Shown here in pieces: positions 22,354 to 34,301 of a DNA stretch of 64,000 nucleotides (positions within the stretch are counted from its first letter, which is position 1; each line of letters begins with the position of its first letter). Location: the NCBI GenBank assembly GCA_037447655.1, contig JBBHKE010001626.1:62001-126000 (forward strand), in the 5' to 3' direction. The stretch is from Zygnema cylindricum. Its lineage: Eukaryota > Streptophyta > Zygnematophyceae > Zygnematales > Zygnemataceae. A model generated the notes under the pieces. It searched no databases and was not told the DNA's origin. It saw only the letters and a list, made by a program, of their open reading frames with translations. A program made the translations under genes and the position numbers.

Positions 22354-22377
22354 AAATTTCCTGATGGAACGCAACCC

Positions 22378-23104
22378 TTAACTAGTGAGTGCATTTTTTT
22401 AAGTTAAGCCTGGTAAAAAGCTCCCCCTACATACAACATTAGGTGTATAAACATTAGTAACCAAAAAAAAAAAAGGAACTACCATTTTTAAAAAGCACAC
22501 ACTCCAAAATTTATGTATACACGTTCATGTATGTCGCTTTTTATACCTTGCAAATACAGGGATCTTTGTAATTTATCTTGCATTTTATACATGTGTAGAT
22601 GTACACATTGTTTAAATTGTAAAAAACTTAAAATCTGAGAATTGTAACGACATTCCAAAGGTTAAAATGGTCAGATTGCGTGAAACATTTAATGCTTTTT
22701 TGTGGTGTCAGTTTAAATACAAGACTGGTAAGCTGTATTATACGCGTTTATGACCGTGAAGACCCGTTTATACGTGTAAGTACTTATCATTACGCGTTAT
22801 CTCGCATTTACACGCGTATATTAAGTACAGTACACCGCGTAACCCTACTTAGCGTGAATGTTTTTCCTCTACACGTAACTAACGTTTCTCGTTGCACACA
22901 CGTCAGTCTATTAATCCGACGGTTGAGATGGAAAGATAAGGATCTTATCGTCCGATTGGTGGTGCCCAAACGGAAATCGGGCACGTGTGCATTGAGAGAA
23001 GCTAAACTAAAGTGGCGAAAAAGATATTGGCGCTATTAACGACGCACTGTGTTACGCATCCCGAGTAATAGATTCGCTTTCGGAAGCGCAGGCGGGAGCA
23101 CCAG
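22378..23104. other. Upstream region of VPS23
   Basis: AT-rich sequence with several TACGCGTTTA-like words (22740-22815) and a terminus-like ACAGTACACCGCGTAACC at about 22829. A start-proximal GC-rich 5' UTR precedes the ATG at 23105. No separate gene was recognised; the 119-codon frame at 22680-23039 has no domain. Confidence 0.4.
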
Positions 23105-26100
23105 ATGGCAGCCTCAGACGCTGTCCAGTACTTAAGCAATATTTTGCAGCAGAGCGGCCCGCACGCTTTACCCTACGAGGAGACTGCCAAGTGGACTATT
23201 CGACAGCAAGTCTGTACGGCAATCGCGGAGTTTACTGGATTGCAGGTAAGAGGAAGTGCGATTGTATTTACATGGTCAATTAGGGTTAGGGTTAGGGTTA
23301 GGATTAGGGTTAGGGCTGTGTTTAGATACTTTCAGGGTTATCGGGTTGGGTTTTTAAAACGGAAAATGGAAGAATTGGCTTTTTAAAGTGTGGATCCGTA
23401 CCAGGAGTTGTGGATTTTTATTGGTTGTTTTTTTGTCTGTTAATTCTTATTTTTATTCGTTTAGGTCGGGTAAAAATAAAAAAGGTTGGGTTTCTCCTCA
23501 CTGTTTCTACCCTCTTTCAATGCTCCGACTGGAAAACTTACTGATTCTGAATATTTTTTATCCATTTCCTTGACTGTATTTTTACAAACAATAATTTATC
23601 CCAATTTTCCAAGAAATTACACGTAATTAACCATCTTTTGGCATTTATTTTATTTTATTTTGTTTCCAATTTTGCTTCATCAGGGCCTTTTCGGAGCTAC
23701 AAAAGGTTTGCAATCCAAAATTGTTAAGCTTAGAAAATAAATCCCTTTTCGCGTGTTTTAAAAGTCCATTTTTTTTTTTTAAAGACAGTAAAATTATTGG
23801 TATATTCTTGGTTTTTTTGCCGACAGTTAAAACATAATGACGTGATAATGTTTTGTTCTTTTTGGCTTTTGGTTGATGTATTCAAATCATTTTTTGCATA
23901 GTTTTTGAGCAGAAACCCTAATTAATTGAAATTAGGGTTTCTAAGTAAGAGGTAGACTTGGAAATGCCCTAAAAAATATTTAAGGTTTAACAAATTTACT
24001 TGGAAATTTTATTTCGTCTGCAAAGTACCATTTTGGGACCCTCTTTTCTTAGTCCTCCTCTTTTTTCTCCTCCTCCGCTTTCTCCCCTCTCTCCTCTATT
24101 ATCCCCTTTCCTCTCTCTCCTCTTTTCTTGCCAAATTAGAAACTTATTTTTGCACCTTTTCTGTACTCCCGTAAAAAGTTTGAACTATGCTAATTAGCAG
24201 CGTTTTCATGTGTACACTTAAGTTAATGCGGATTATTGTGCGTTTTCCCATGTCGAAAATTCAATTAATACGGTCCACTTTCGTTTGGAACATTTTTCCC
24301 CGACTATCTTTGGTTATGCAGGTCCCTTTGTTCCTTCACTGAATCCTAATCCAGACTAAATATTGAAAAAAATACATACTCCAATAATTTTTTGGCAGGT
24401 TTTTCGTCTTTGTCTCTGTTTTATCTGTCTGCTTTCTCTCTAAGCTTCTGCACTTCTGCCTTTTTTTCTGTACTCTTGCTCTCCAAAATTTTATTTTCTT
24501 TTTTTATCTTTTGTTTTCTTTGTCTTTTGGACCATTTTTCTTATACTTTCCCGCTAAACTACGTATTATATTTTTGTCCACTTTCTCTCTTGTTTTCTTT
24601 TCTCTCTGGTGGCGTTTTTTGTCGTCTTGCAGGTAAAACCTGCCCCATTTACTCACAACGATGGCCGAACTGTCAGTTTACTTCAGTTACACGGAACTGT
24701 TCCCATGCAATATCAGGGGTCCAAGTATAACATCCCAGTCAGCATTTGGCTTCTGGAAGGTTTTCCACGAGCTGCTCCTCTTGTCTACGTGACACCGACT
24801 CGAGAAATGGTCATTCAACCTTTCCATCCTTTCGTCGATCCATCGGGACAAGTCGATATTCCTTACTTGAGAGAATGGCTTTCTCCGAGATCTAATTTGG
24901 TCGAAATGATACGGGTTTGTTCTACTTTTTTTGGCCGAGAACCGCCGCTTTATTCTCGAGGAGCAGTTCCACCTCCCTCATATACTCCTCCTCCTCCCCC
25001 CCCTTCATGGGGACCTTCTTATCATTATCAAGCTCCGACGCAGGAAGACCCGGATGAAGTGTTTAAACGGAACGCCATCATGTCTTTAACGGAACGGTTT
25101 CAACGGGATATTTCGCGACATGTGAAAGATGCCCAACAGGAGATGGAACAGCAGTTAAGCGTTCAGCAAACTCTGACTCAGCGGGCGGAAGAGATTGATG
25201 GAGCTGTGCGACAGCTGACGCATGAAAAAGGGGCGCTGGAGGATCAATTACAGGTGGGAGGTTTTGACTGAGGTTTTGCTGATTTTTACATAATGAGAAG
25301 AATTAACAACATAAATTAGCAGATCTCTGGTTTTGACACTTTTAGAAAAAGGTCATTGACACAAATTACTGATTTTGTCCGTTTCTAGACAATGAGATCA
25401 TCAAGTGCTTTGTCGTTTTTTTGTTGTAGCTTTCACCTGGCCCGGGTTCATTTTGAGCTATGGGTATTTTAGCAATTAGTTTACTGTTAAATGGATACAA
25501 TCGGGTGTGAAATACTAGGTAATTTAGTGCTCTATAGGATTCAATACGGTTGTCGATAATACTATTTATGGAAGAAAAAGACGAAGCAATTACAGCTTTG
25601 CCAGCTTTTACTACATGATGGGGAAAATTATCAACATAATTTAGCAAATCTCACAGTTTTTACACACCAGTCTTTACATGAAGAGAATGGTCACCGACAC
25701 AAATTAGCGTTCCTCGTTTTTAGGGGATTGAGAGAAAATTAACGACGATCTCAGTTTGTACGACGAGAAAGATCACCGAAAGAAATTAGCAAACTGCTTT
25801 CTTTTCTTGTGGTTGGATTGGTTAGTGAGGGAAACTGCTCAATGCTTGATTCTGTATGATTAAGGGGAAAAAGTGTCTCCAAACTGTTTTTCTTGGATTT
25901 TTTTCGTCCTCCAGTGTGAAAGTTTTGTTTCGAAAGCTGTCTTGCATTTTTATTTTGGAGTATTCGAACACAAAATTACTTTTTGTAGTTCAGAAGCAAT
26001 CGGCTGAATCACAGTCTAATCTCTTGAGCTTCTATTTTCAATTCCTTTCGAATTTTCACATTTTTTAACAACCAAAAAAAAAGTTGAGTTGAGTCTGGAT

Positions 26101-26482
26101 TTTTTTTGTAAATTTCTCGCAGGTGTTGTTGACTAACACTCAGATTCTGGAGCAATGGCTGAAAGAAAACGACAAAGGGAATATGGAAATCGATATCGAT
26201 GCTGCATTTGAACCCTCGGATTTGTGGTCCAAACAGACGCTAGAAACAGCATCCGCTGACCTGGCGATCGAGGACATTTTATATGCCTTAGAAAAGGCGG
26301 TCCAAGAAGACGATAACGGACGTCGAATCCTGTCCGTCGATTTTTATTTGAAGCAAATACGATCTTTGTCGAGGGAACAGTTTATGCATAGAGCCGTTAT
26401 GATGAAGGTGAGGGCACAACAAGCTCAAAATCGAGTGGCAGCCATGGCTGTCCGAGGTTCATACCAGGAAAGAAGCAACTAG
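23105..26482 (+). CDS. VPS23: VPS23/TSG101 homologue (ESCRT-I, plant ELCH type), complete
   Basis: Three exons, 23105-23245, 24633-25253 and 26123-26482, have canonical GT/AG boundaries, all in phase 0, and encode 373 residues, close to plant ELC. Residues 1 to about 165 form the UEV domain (PYEETAKWTIRQQV; HNDGRTVSLLQLHGTVPM; YNIPVSIWLLEGFP; PPLYSR). Like other UEVs it lacks a catalytic Cys at the usual site and would bind ubiquitin. A proline-rich linker (PPPSYTPPPPPPSWGP) and a coiled coil (about 200-290) follow. The third exon holds the steadiness box (DLAIEDILYALEKA; YLKQIRSLSREQFMHRA). In ESCRT-I it binds VPS28 and VPS37 and sorts ubiquitinated cargo at endosomes; in Arabidopsis ELC also affects cytokinesis. 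Identity rests on this ordered match. Introns 1 and 2 are 1.4 and 0.9 kb; intron 1 contains TTAGGG repeats. Confidence 0.93.
23280..23315 (+). repeat. Interstitial telomere-like (TTAGGG)n in VPS23 intron 1
   Basis: Six near-consecutive TTAGGG units, one altered to TTAGGA, begin about 35 bp after the exon 1 donor. Most plants use TTTAGGG at telomeres, so the 6-mer is not by itself a telomere relic. Confidence 0.85.
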
Positions 26483-26640
26483 AGAGGGAGTGGGAGGGGG
26501 AGGGGGAGGGGGTGGGGGGGGGGAGGGAGGGGGAGGGGGGGGGGGAGGGGGAGAGAGAAAGGGAGAGGGAGAGGGAGAGGGAGAGGGAGAGGAGAGAAGA
26601 GAGAGGAGAGGAGAGGGGAAGAGAGAGCTCGTTGCAGAAT
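26483..26640 (+). repeat. Purine (G-rich) tract directly after the VPS23 stop codon
   Basis: Nearly uninterrupted GGGA/GGGGGA then GAGAGG repeats start within 10 bases of the TAG stop and occupy the probable start of the 3' UTR. Many runs of three or more G on the sense strand could form G-quadruplexes in mRNA. Confidence 0.8.
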
Positions 26641-28414
26641 TTAAGGTAATGGAGGAACTTTGGGGTTCCGGTGGAAATTTTAAGACTTAAATACGAGGAG
26701 CGAGAGTCAGAGAGGTAGATTTCGTTCTCTTGGAGTAGAGTGAGAGACGGGAACAGTCGAAAATGTGTATATAGGAGTCTGAAATATTTAGAAAGGGGTA
26801 GGATTTTTAAAGGGTTGAGAGGGATATTGAATCACATGGAACGTAGATGTGTTGGAATTGACTCTCCGTTGTATTTTTTTTTCTCGATTCATTTCTATTC
26901 AAAGTGGGTAGACAACAAAAAGTGGAGAGAGCCAATGGAATTGAACTATTTATCGTCAAATTTAAAAATAATCTTGAATTCATAAAAAAATGTTTTTTGG
27001 ACTTACTAGGTTTACCGCTCGTATTCATTTCATCAATCTTAATTTTATTTGAACAACAACAATTAAGAATTTGTAAGAAAGGGTTCAAGGTTGTATTCAA
27101 CTTTTTGTTAGTGTTTCTTTTTTCTTTTCTAAGGTAAAGGAAATTTCAAACTAAAATTAGTCAACCGCTTTCAACTTTTCTGAGAACTAAATGTTTTTTT
27201 TTTGTCTTCTTTCGGTATAGATGTTCGAGGTATCAGATGTGAGAGAAGTCACAAGTTACTGAAGTTGTTGTCCCATGTCAGTTTTTGATCTCCAGTTGCC
27301 TTGTGTTTTTTTTTTTTTTGTCTATGGCAATCATATGTCCCATGTGCGAAAACAGTCGGAAACACTATATATGGTGTCACAGTATTATATGCGTATTTTT
27401 TTTTCGATTATAATAATACATGTTTTATGGCTCGCACGTTTTGAATCATCATTGTTCTAATTGATTTAACATTTAAACTTCGATACTAACACATTAAAAA
27501 AATATAATTTAATCGCCGATATTTAAATTACGATATAAGTTTTAAGTTGTGGTTCCCTGTTATTTTTTCCTTGTTATTTTTTCCCTTCCTATCGACATTC
27601 TCATATCCCTGGGCTGTAACAGAAAGCAGAAAAAGTATGGTACTAATATTCACAGAAAAAAAAAAAAAAAAAAAACTTAAACAGGTTTTGTTTCAGTTTT
27701 ACTTGAACAGAAACTACTTCCAAAACTTGGGCTGGGCCAGAACATATCTATTTATTATTATTATTATTTTTTTTATAAAAAATCGAAGAGGTCAGGAATA
27801 GCTATACTGGAAAGTCTTTTATATGAGTTCGAATCAGTTAAAAACGATAAAAAAATATCAAATAAAAAATGCTGAATATGTTAAGTATGTTGAAATATAT
27901 TATAAAATCAACCATCAAGGGACAAAAGAATCGATGGAAGTTTTATGATTGTTTTGGGGATGTTTTATTATAATGTGGGTTTTTGATGTCGACTTTGGCA
28001 AGATATTCTAACATTGGGTGAAAACATATAATAATATTCGTTACAAACAGTGAGATAACTAAACATCTGAGCATACTAAAAGAAGGGTACATCGTGAACC
28101 GTTTTTAGCATTGATAACAATAATATAGCACCATTATTTTTTGGACTTTAGACCATCAAACAACGTTAATTTGGTAAGCCATTGAAGTAAGTCACGGTAT
28201 TTGGACCTAAATTGAAATCAACTACACTAAGATAAACGCCTCAATTTATACCACACCTAACCATTCACGATGTTACTGAAAAAAAAAACAAGTGACGTGG
28301 CAGACCACAAAAAACCAGAAACATTATCGAGGACAAACGATTAGTGCTTCCCTCTAATATTTTACTTGCCCAATTTCTCTCGTGGGTGGTCCTGATTCCG
28401 GAGCTTGACTGATT
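26641..28414. other. VPS23 3' flank and AT-rich intergenic DNA
   Basis: No gene recognised. Poly-A/T runs near 27659 and 27761 and scattered low-complexity sequence are present. The VPS23 transcript probably ends in the first few hundred bases; no precise polyadenylation site could be fixed. Confidence 0.35.
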
Positions 28415-28631
28415 CACCCCAAATCGTTATTAGAGTTAAAGTTTTCTTCGCCACTTAAAACACCTTTTCTCCGTGCACACTTGTCGGAGTATCAATCGGA
28501 GACCGCCAATAAGAAGGTGAGACTCTTACCTTCCAATAGCAATCATCCAATCGACAATCCGACAAGTGTGAACGAAGAAAAGTTGTTTTAAGTGGCAAAA
28601 AAAAAATGAACACTAATAACGATTAGCAGTG
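28415..28631. mobile_element. Stowaway-like MITE
   Basis: The left end CACCCCAAATCGTTATTAGAG and the right end CTAATAACGATTAGCAGTG are imperfect inverted repeats; TA follows on the right. A second inverted pair (CACTTAAAACACCTTTTCTCC-like, near 28453 and 28580) makes the element a long hairpin. Confidence 0.75.
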
Positions 28632-30033
28632 TAGCTACACCAATTCTTTTTCAAGATTACTCAGTTTAGTATCACTCCCATGTGTCAGCTTGGCCTCCCT
28701 TACCCACTTTTCCTCACTAATTGTGGTGTGGAACAGTGCCATTAGTATTAGTAATTATAAATCCTAATCAAAACATAAAAACCCTAAACGACCGACTTTA
28801 GGGTCAAGATTTGACAGAAAATAACTTCATAAACCCGTGCCGACAAAGCCTCCCAATTAAGAGAATGGGAGGTGGGAGAAATGGTAAGTGCCTTAATAAA
28901 AGATGGTAAAAATTATAATGTTTAATGTTATTTAAATAAAAGTGTCGCGATTAGGAGTAATAGTCTCTAGAGGTTTAAAGGTAAGGATGGAAAACAAAGA
29001 CGAGGGGACAAGATGTCACAATTGAAAACCGGAAACCTGTGTGATGAAAAAAAAACATTTTCGACTGCCTGAAAAATGCTCAACTCTAATAATGATAGGC
29101 ACAGTAGTGGAAAGAAAACTATAAACATAAAATCATAAAATGAACTAAAAGTTGATAAGCAAAAGAATGTCGATTTCTTTTCAAAAAAGGAAATAAAAAG
29201 AACAAAAAGAAAGAATATAGAAAAACAAATGAAAAAAAAACAGAAATGGAAATGAATAAGGGAGGTGCATACAATTAGAACAAACCTCATTGCTTTCGAA
29301 TATTGCTATATTGTCCTTTTCACTCCCAAATATATACATATCAAATTTTCATTCATAGATATATTCAAATAATAAGATTTAAGACAACCATAAACCATCC
29401 GAATAAATGGAAACAAAAAAAAGGGAAAGCAAAAACGAAACCGGAAAAAACTCACGTGGAATGAAACAAATCAAAATGAAAAACAAAGTGAAAGAAACTA
29501 ACAGACTAAGTGCTTTTGAAACCTATGAGAAGCTAATGCTCAATAATTCTTGACCTACAAATTAGTCATTCCTTCATCCTTTTTCATTCCTTTTTCATTC
29601 CTTTTTCCTTTTTTTTTTTTGTGACATTTTAACCTTTAGCCGTTTTCCTGAAATTCTACGTCCTATCTCCTTAATCCTCGTACCATAAAACATTTCCCCC
29701 TAAAATCTCAAGAGTCTGTTCTAAAAACAAAAAATAAGGAAAAAAAAAAAAAAAAACTAGTTGCAAGTCAAGACCTCACATTGACACGTGACATGTTTGT
29801 TAAGGGGATGGTTCAAAAATTGATGTTAAGTAAGATTTCGTTAACCTCGAAACTTAATCCAGAAATACCAGTTCTACATCCGGTTTCCCTCTTTTCTATG
29901 GCACCAAATGAAGAGAAACTTACTATTGTCAGATTGCAATATGTGCAAAAATGCTATTCCTTGAACAAAATGGTTTCACCCATTTTATACCCATTTTAGA
30001 GCCTCATTTAATCACCCTCGATAGAATTGAACT
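28632..30033. other. AT-rich intergenic DNA, no gene recognised
   Basis: Homopolymer and low-complexity sequence, including a minus-strand Phe/Ser-rich frame (28967-29290) with no domain. Nothing else was seen. Confidence 0.35.
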
Positions 30034-30086
30034 TAAAAAGATCATTGAACCTTAAAAGATCATTGAACCTTAATAGATCATTGATC
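30034..30086. repeat. Short tandem repeat, about 19 bp, three copies
   Basis: AAAAGATCATTGAACCTTA-type units follow each other with one or two changes. They lie about 260 bp beyond the stop of the minus-strand glycosyltransferase, possibly in its 3' UTR. Confidence 0.8.
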
Positions 30087-30341
30087 TCTAGCAACTCTTA
30101 TGAAAATGTTAAACAAACCGCATGTCGAGACAAAGATAAACTTCCAAAGAGCAAAACGAAGACCAAGCGATCTGAGAAGAATCTGACTCGATGGTCTTGC
30201 AAAAACAAAATTTGAATATCAAGAATTGACTGTACAAAAAAAAAGAAAAAAGTAGCGAATACTACTCTGTACATCTGAAATCTGATCTTATTCTAAGGGC
30301 GACAGTTGTCCAGAAATGGTCGAGTAAAAAAGCACCTGACC

Positions 30342-33300
30342 TTATTCGGAGGGTGTGACAATTGTCCCAACATGATCGACTCGAAACCTGCATTTACTTC
30401 TTGCCACCATTGCCAGCAAAGTTGCATTTCCTGAAATTCCCGAAAAATAAGCAAACGTACTCACATAATCATTTGTTTCTAACAAAATGTGTGCTTTTGA
30501 CATCAAATAAAATTCGGCCATAGTCGCTAAACCGCTAACTTTTGGACCCGATTTTGAGGTGTGTACCACTCTTCCCGTTGAACAATATACGTCTCCAAAA
30601 AATTGTAATTTTTTTGCAATAATAGGTCTAAGGGCTTCATTGTCAGTTGCAAGAAAAACATTCAATTTTCTGCGTCTGAGTGCCTTTCTCCTATCGAAGG
30701 GTAGATGGTTCCTGTTTTCTTCTATAATGGTGGAGACACAATCCCACATTGAATTGTCGGTAAACTTCAACTCCATTTGTTTAGTCTCCTCTTGACAAGC
30801 TTTTGTTTTACATGTGACAACTTCAACTTGGTTCGATCGAGTTCTAACATGGACTGCAATATCGAAGGTAAAACTGACACCGATTTGAGCTTCTTCTTCT
30901 GGAATTTCAGAAGGAACTTTTTCCGGAAATGGTTGTCTTCCGATGTTTTCTTTGATCGCATTGATAAGGAGTTTCTTTGGCCCATTTCCCACGAGTTTGT
31001 GCATTGCTCGAGAATATACACACCACAAATCCCGACATTTGAATGATTGATAAACACATTTACTTAGTTTTTTCCGTCGAAGCCAATACCCATCGAAGGT
31101 ATTTGCTGCATTCGTTATAACAATAGGAACCGACCATAGTAGCGAATCAAACAGACCTGGGAAAAAAAGGGAAATAAACAAAAAAAGAAAAAAACAGAGT
31201 TAGCAATAGAAGTCAACAATAAAAGTTGCAGGAAAAAAGAAAAGGAAAAAGAAAAACACAGTGACCAAAAAAACTACCTAACCTTGAAGCAAATAGGTTT
31301 TGTTTACACACTTTTACTGCCACTTGACATGAGACTGGCTGGTTGTTCCTTATATAGGACGTCCCATGCTTTCTTTGGAGTTCCGTAAAATTCCCAATGG
31401 ATAGCGTCGAAACCACACTTCAACGCGTCACAAAGTCCATCAAAAACGTTCGTATGACTTCCTCCGTGAAATCGAACGAGGCGTCTTCCCGTCAATTTTG
31501 CATAAATGAAAGAGGAAACATAGCCTCGAAGAGTGTTTCCAAGACCAAAACGAGGTAGAAAGACGAGAGTTCTAAGACCCTCACGTTTCAAATGATGTAC
31601 TCGAGTGATGGGCAACCTGAAAGGAAGAGGGAGAGGGAGAGCGAGGAAGAGGGAGAGGGGGAGAGAGAGGGAGAGAGAGGGAGAGGGGGAGAGAGGGAGA
31701 GAGGGAGAGGGAGAGGGAAAGAAAGCGAGGGGGAAAAAAGGGAGGGAGGTAGAGAAGATCATTGGAAGACAGTGGAAATAGCCGAAGTGGAGGAAGGAAT
31801 GGCAAGAGAAGATAGTGAAATTAAAGAGGGAGGGAGGAGAATTGACATGAAAAGGCTTAGAAGGAAAAATGACATTTGAAAGAGGATGAACCTGGATAGG
31901 TGGAAGAAGTGTGGAAAAGAAGGAATGAAAGACTACAGTATCTAAAAAATAAAACAAAAACAGAAATTAAGTGTTATCGTTTTTTAACCAGTTACCATGG
32001 CATCTATGTACATTCTCACATTCAAAATTTACTCTCTCACTGCACCTAATCCTAGCCGTATTAAACAATAAATACTGAAATCTGAGTGGGGTTTTTCTAA
32101 AATGAAAAAAAATTGAATGCCAACGACTAATTTGCCCTAGAAAGTCCCAACCATGTCCATGTGAAAGGATTGGATTCATTTTATTGCATTCAAAAACATG
32201 GCATGTCTTTCTTTACGTTTATTTTTCCATAAGTGCGACAAAAGTATACTGAATCGGACGCATTGTATTGGTCAGTTTCGTGACCTTCGAGGTTTTGCAA
32301 AGGGGGTAACATTTTCTCCTACAATCATTTGAAAAAAAAATCACTTGGTACATTGGGATCACTTTAATTACAAGTGGTTAACACACATTTGAACATAAAT
32401 GACATGTACTTAACATTGGATTTAAGATAATCACACAATTTGAACTCTTGAATTCCACTTCACCATGAATCATTATTAAGAGTACTTCGATTCCAAATGA
32501 CGTGGCTGAGCCTAAACCGTGTAAAGAATTAGCGTCGAGAGAAAAGCAATAAGGGTTATGACACTATTTTAGGTTTGAGGGGAAAAATTTAGAAGCACAA
32601 ATACAATGTCATTGACGCTAATAACGGTACACGGTGTAACTCCCTAACTCAAGTTGAGATCACTGTTTCCAAATATAATTTCTCTTTAGTAATAGAAAAC
32701 AAATAATTTCACACCCATTTTCAATGAAAACAACTAAAACTGAAAAAACCCACTTGTTATTATGCTCAAACTTTCCCAGCATGTTTCACGCTCGTTTTCA
32801 AATTATTTCCCCAAACAAAAAACAGAAACAAAACAAAACAAAAAAAGAAAAAACGAAGCAAGGAAAAAAAAAACCCACGTGTCATTTTGCTCAAACCCCT
32901 TGGTTTTCAAAAAATCTTGACAAATGGGCGTCCCCAGAACGTCAATTTCCTCATCGCTGACATAAGGCGACTGCCACGTGGCATCCACTCCCTCCTCGCT
33001 CCCTTCTCCTCCCTCGTTCGATTCGCTATCTTCTAAAGCCAAACCGGCTTTAATCCTCTCTTCCCCCATAGCTGTCCAAAATCGACTAAGGGAAAACAGT
33101 TTTTTCTGGTACTTGGTTTTTCTTTCGTGCGCCATTTGCTTCTCCTTTCTTCTGGCCATGGCTGCCTCCCACAGAGCGCGTTTCTCGGAAAGAGACAAAG
33201 TTTTCCTAAACTTCCTTTTCTTCTTTTGGCGATTCCGCTTCCTTGGGAAAGCTTCAGTCATGGCTGCTGACGTCATCTTCAATGTTGTCTCATTCTGGCC

Positions 33301-33756
33301 AGGAAGGAGGGGAGAGAGGGAGGGAGGAGAGGAAGGAGGAAGCGAGAGGATCGAGGGAGAGGGAGGAGAAAAAATGAAATTTAAAGAGCTTACGAGAGTC
33401 TCGTATTTTTCTCCACCTGTCGTATTGAGAGGGAGGACGAGAGAGGGATCCTTGCCATGGCTGTCCTCCTCCTCCTCCTCCCCTTGCCTGGCAGAGACAC
33501 GTGTCACATGTTCCTTTTGTCTCTTCCTTCCTTTTAGAATCGCGAGAGATTCTCGGGGAAGTGACTTTACGGTGGAAGCTTTGGCGGGAAAATCTGAATC
33601 TGTGATCTGCGGTAAGATCTCCATACCGTGCTCGTTGTCAAACCTGCCACGTGGCAATCTTGGTCGCACGTGTAAAGCCATGAGTGCCAGCATGACAATG
33701 GCGAGAATAAGACAAATTTTTGTGACCCAAGGCCGCCGCCAGCGACTGCGAGCCAT
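30342..33756 (-). CDS. Fucosyltransferase-like type II membrane glycosyltransferase, complete
   Basis: Three minus-strand exons, 32879-33756, 31318-31616 and 30342-31156, join in frame across GT/AG introns (CAC|GTGGGT, TTTCAG|GTTGCC, GGCA|GTAAAA, CCCAG|GTCTG) to give 663 residues. The start ATG at 33756 has a strong context (CCGCCATGG); the frame is open further upstream but without an ATG. A short basic cytosolic tail, one membrane anchor (about 11-30, ICLILAIVMLALMALHV) and a long charged stem (to about 300) precede the catalytic part. That part has FLPRFGLGNTLRGYVSSFIY (about 312), HVRTR (about 495), FLATDNEAL, and a C-terminal STFAYFSGISGN. These resemble the GLGN, HxR and STFGY blocks of GT37 and related alpha-1,2/1,6-fucosyltransferases, so GDP-fucose transfer in the Golgi is inferred. 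The donor and acceptor are not proven, and the HxRxxD motif is degenerate. A MITE lies in intron 1. Confidence 0.72.
31617..31750 (-). repeat. Polypyrimidine tract before glycosyltransferase exon 2
   Basis: On the gene strand about 130 bases of CTCCCT/CTCTCC repeats run directly into the TTTCAG acceptor. It is an extreme form of the normal 3' splice-site pyrimidine tract. Confidence 0.7.
32461..32635. mobile_element. Stowaway-like MITE in intron 1 of the glycosyltransferase gene
   Basis: It starts CACCATGAATCATTATTAAG and ends CGCTAATAACGGTACACGGTG before TA. It is a diverged, short (175 bp) member of the CACCG...ATTAGCG family. Confidence 0.7.
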
Positions 33757-34192
33757 GGCGGGAAACTTCGCAAAAGACGACCTTCCGCCAGAGGCGGAAG
33801 ACGGGGAAAGCAAAAATCGACGATACGACCGTCGCTCAGAGTACTGCCGTTTTTTTCGCACTAAATAAATGTGCTTCGTGGTTTATTTCGCACTAAAATC
33901 AGGCAAAGCCGAAAGTGCTTTGTCGTTTCTGGCTGCGAATAGTACAGTACTGTACTGTATTATAAAGTACATCATAGCTGGAAGCTGCCTCGTAATTGGA
34001 TCATGGTTTCCACAAAAAGCTGCTTTTCCACCGAAATTCAAATACGGTCATTTTTTAAAATGATCCCATTGGTGGGCGCATTGCATGAAGCGTGTCAAAA
34101 TTTTGGTGATTCCGTATTCACAATTCGCCATGTAACCATTACCGACAAAAAGAAAAAAAACTACGGGGAGAAAAAAAATGCGTAAACCGTTA
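33757..34192. promoter_or_regulatory. Upstream (promoter) region of the glycosyltransferase gene
   Basis: It holds no gene. Features are a GC-rich, CG-containing segment next to the ATG, a CAGTACTGTACTGTA palindromic stretch near 33943 and AT-rich DNA beyond. Promoter function is inferred only from position. Confidence 0.3.
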
Positions 34193-34301
34193 CACCGTGA
34201 ATCGCTATTAGCGTCAATGACTCTAGTTGCGGCACCCCGTTTTTTTACCCAAATTCTCAAATAGAATTAATAAAAAGCCTTTTAAAAACAAATTGGAGTA
34301 T

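Larger units (their letters stand above)
16814..22377. mobile_element. Harbinger-like MITE, family 1, copy B, carrying two nested insertions
   Basis: It starts GGGTGGCGTTCCATCA after TTA (16811-16813) and ends TGATGGAACGCAACCC before TTA (22378-22380). The MITE body, 16814-17142 plus 17657-18073 plus 22354-22377, follows copy A (5109-5846) closely. It has been split by a hAT MITE (17143-17648) and by a gag-only LTR element (18074-22353). The central hairpin seen in copy A persists at 17008-17046 with 18-nt arms. Confidence 0.85.

Noticed and set aside
22680-23039. 119-codon plus-strand frame upstream of VPS23
   Set aside because: No domain, and it lies in a repeat-like TACGCGTTTA region; VPS23 has its own start at 23105.
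23280-23315. Chromosome-end telomere
   Set aside because: Only about six units, located in an intron of an intact gene.
31581-31957. Upstream extension of glycosyltransferase exon 2 as a longer open frame
   Set aside because: The added residues are Ser/Leu/Pro repeats translated from the intronic polypyrimidine tract; the AG acceptor at 31617 gives an in-frame join to exon 1.
32978-33868. 296-codon plus-strand frame
   Set aside because: It is exactly antisense to exon 1 of the glycosyltransferase, whose membrane anchor, splice sites and downstream exons support the minus strand.
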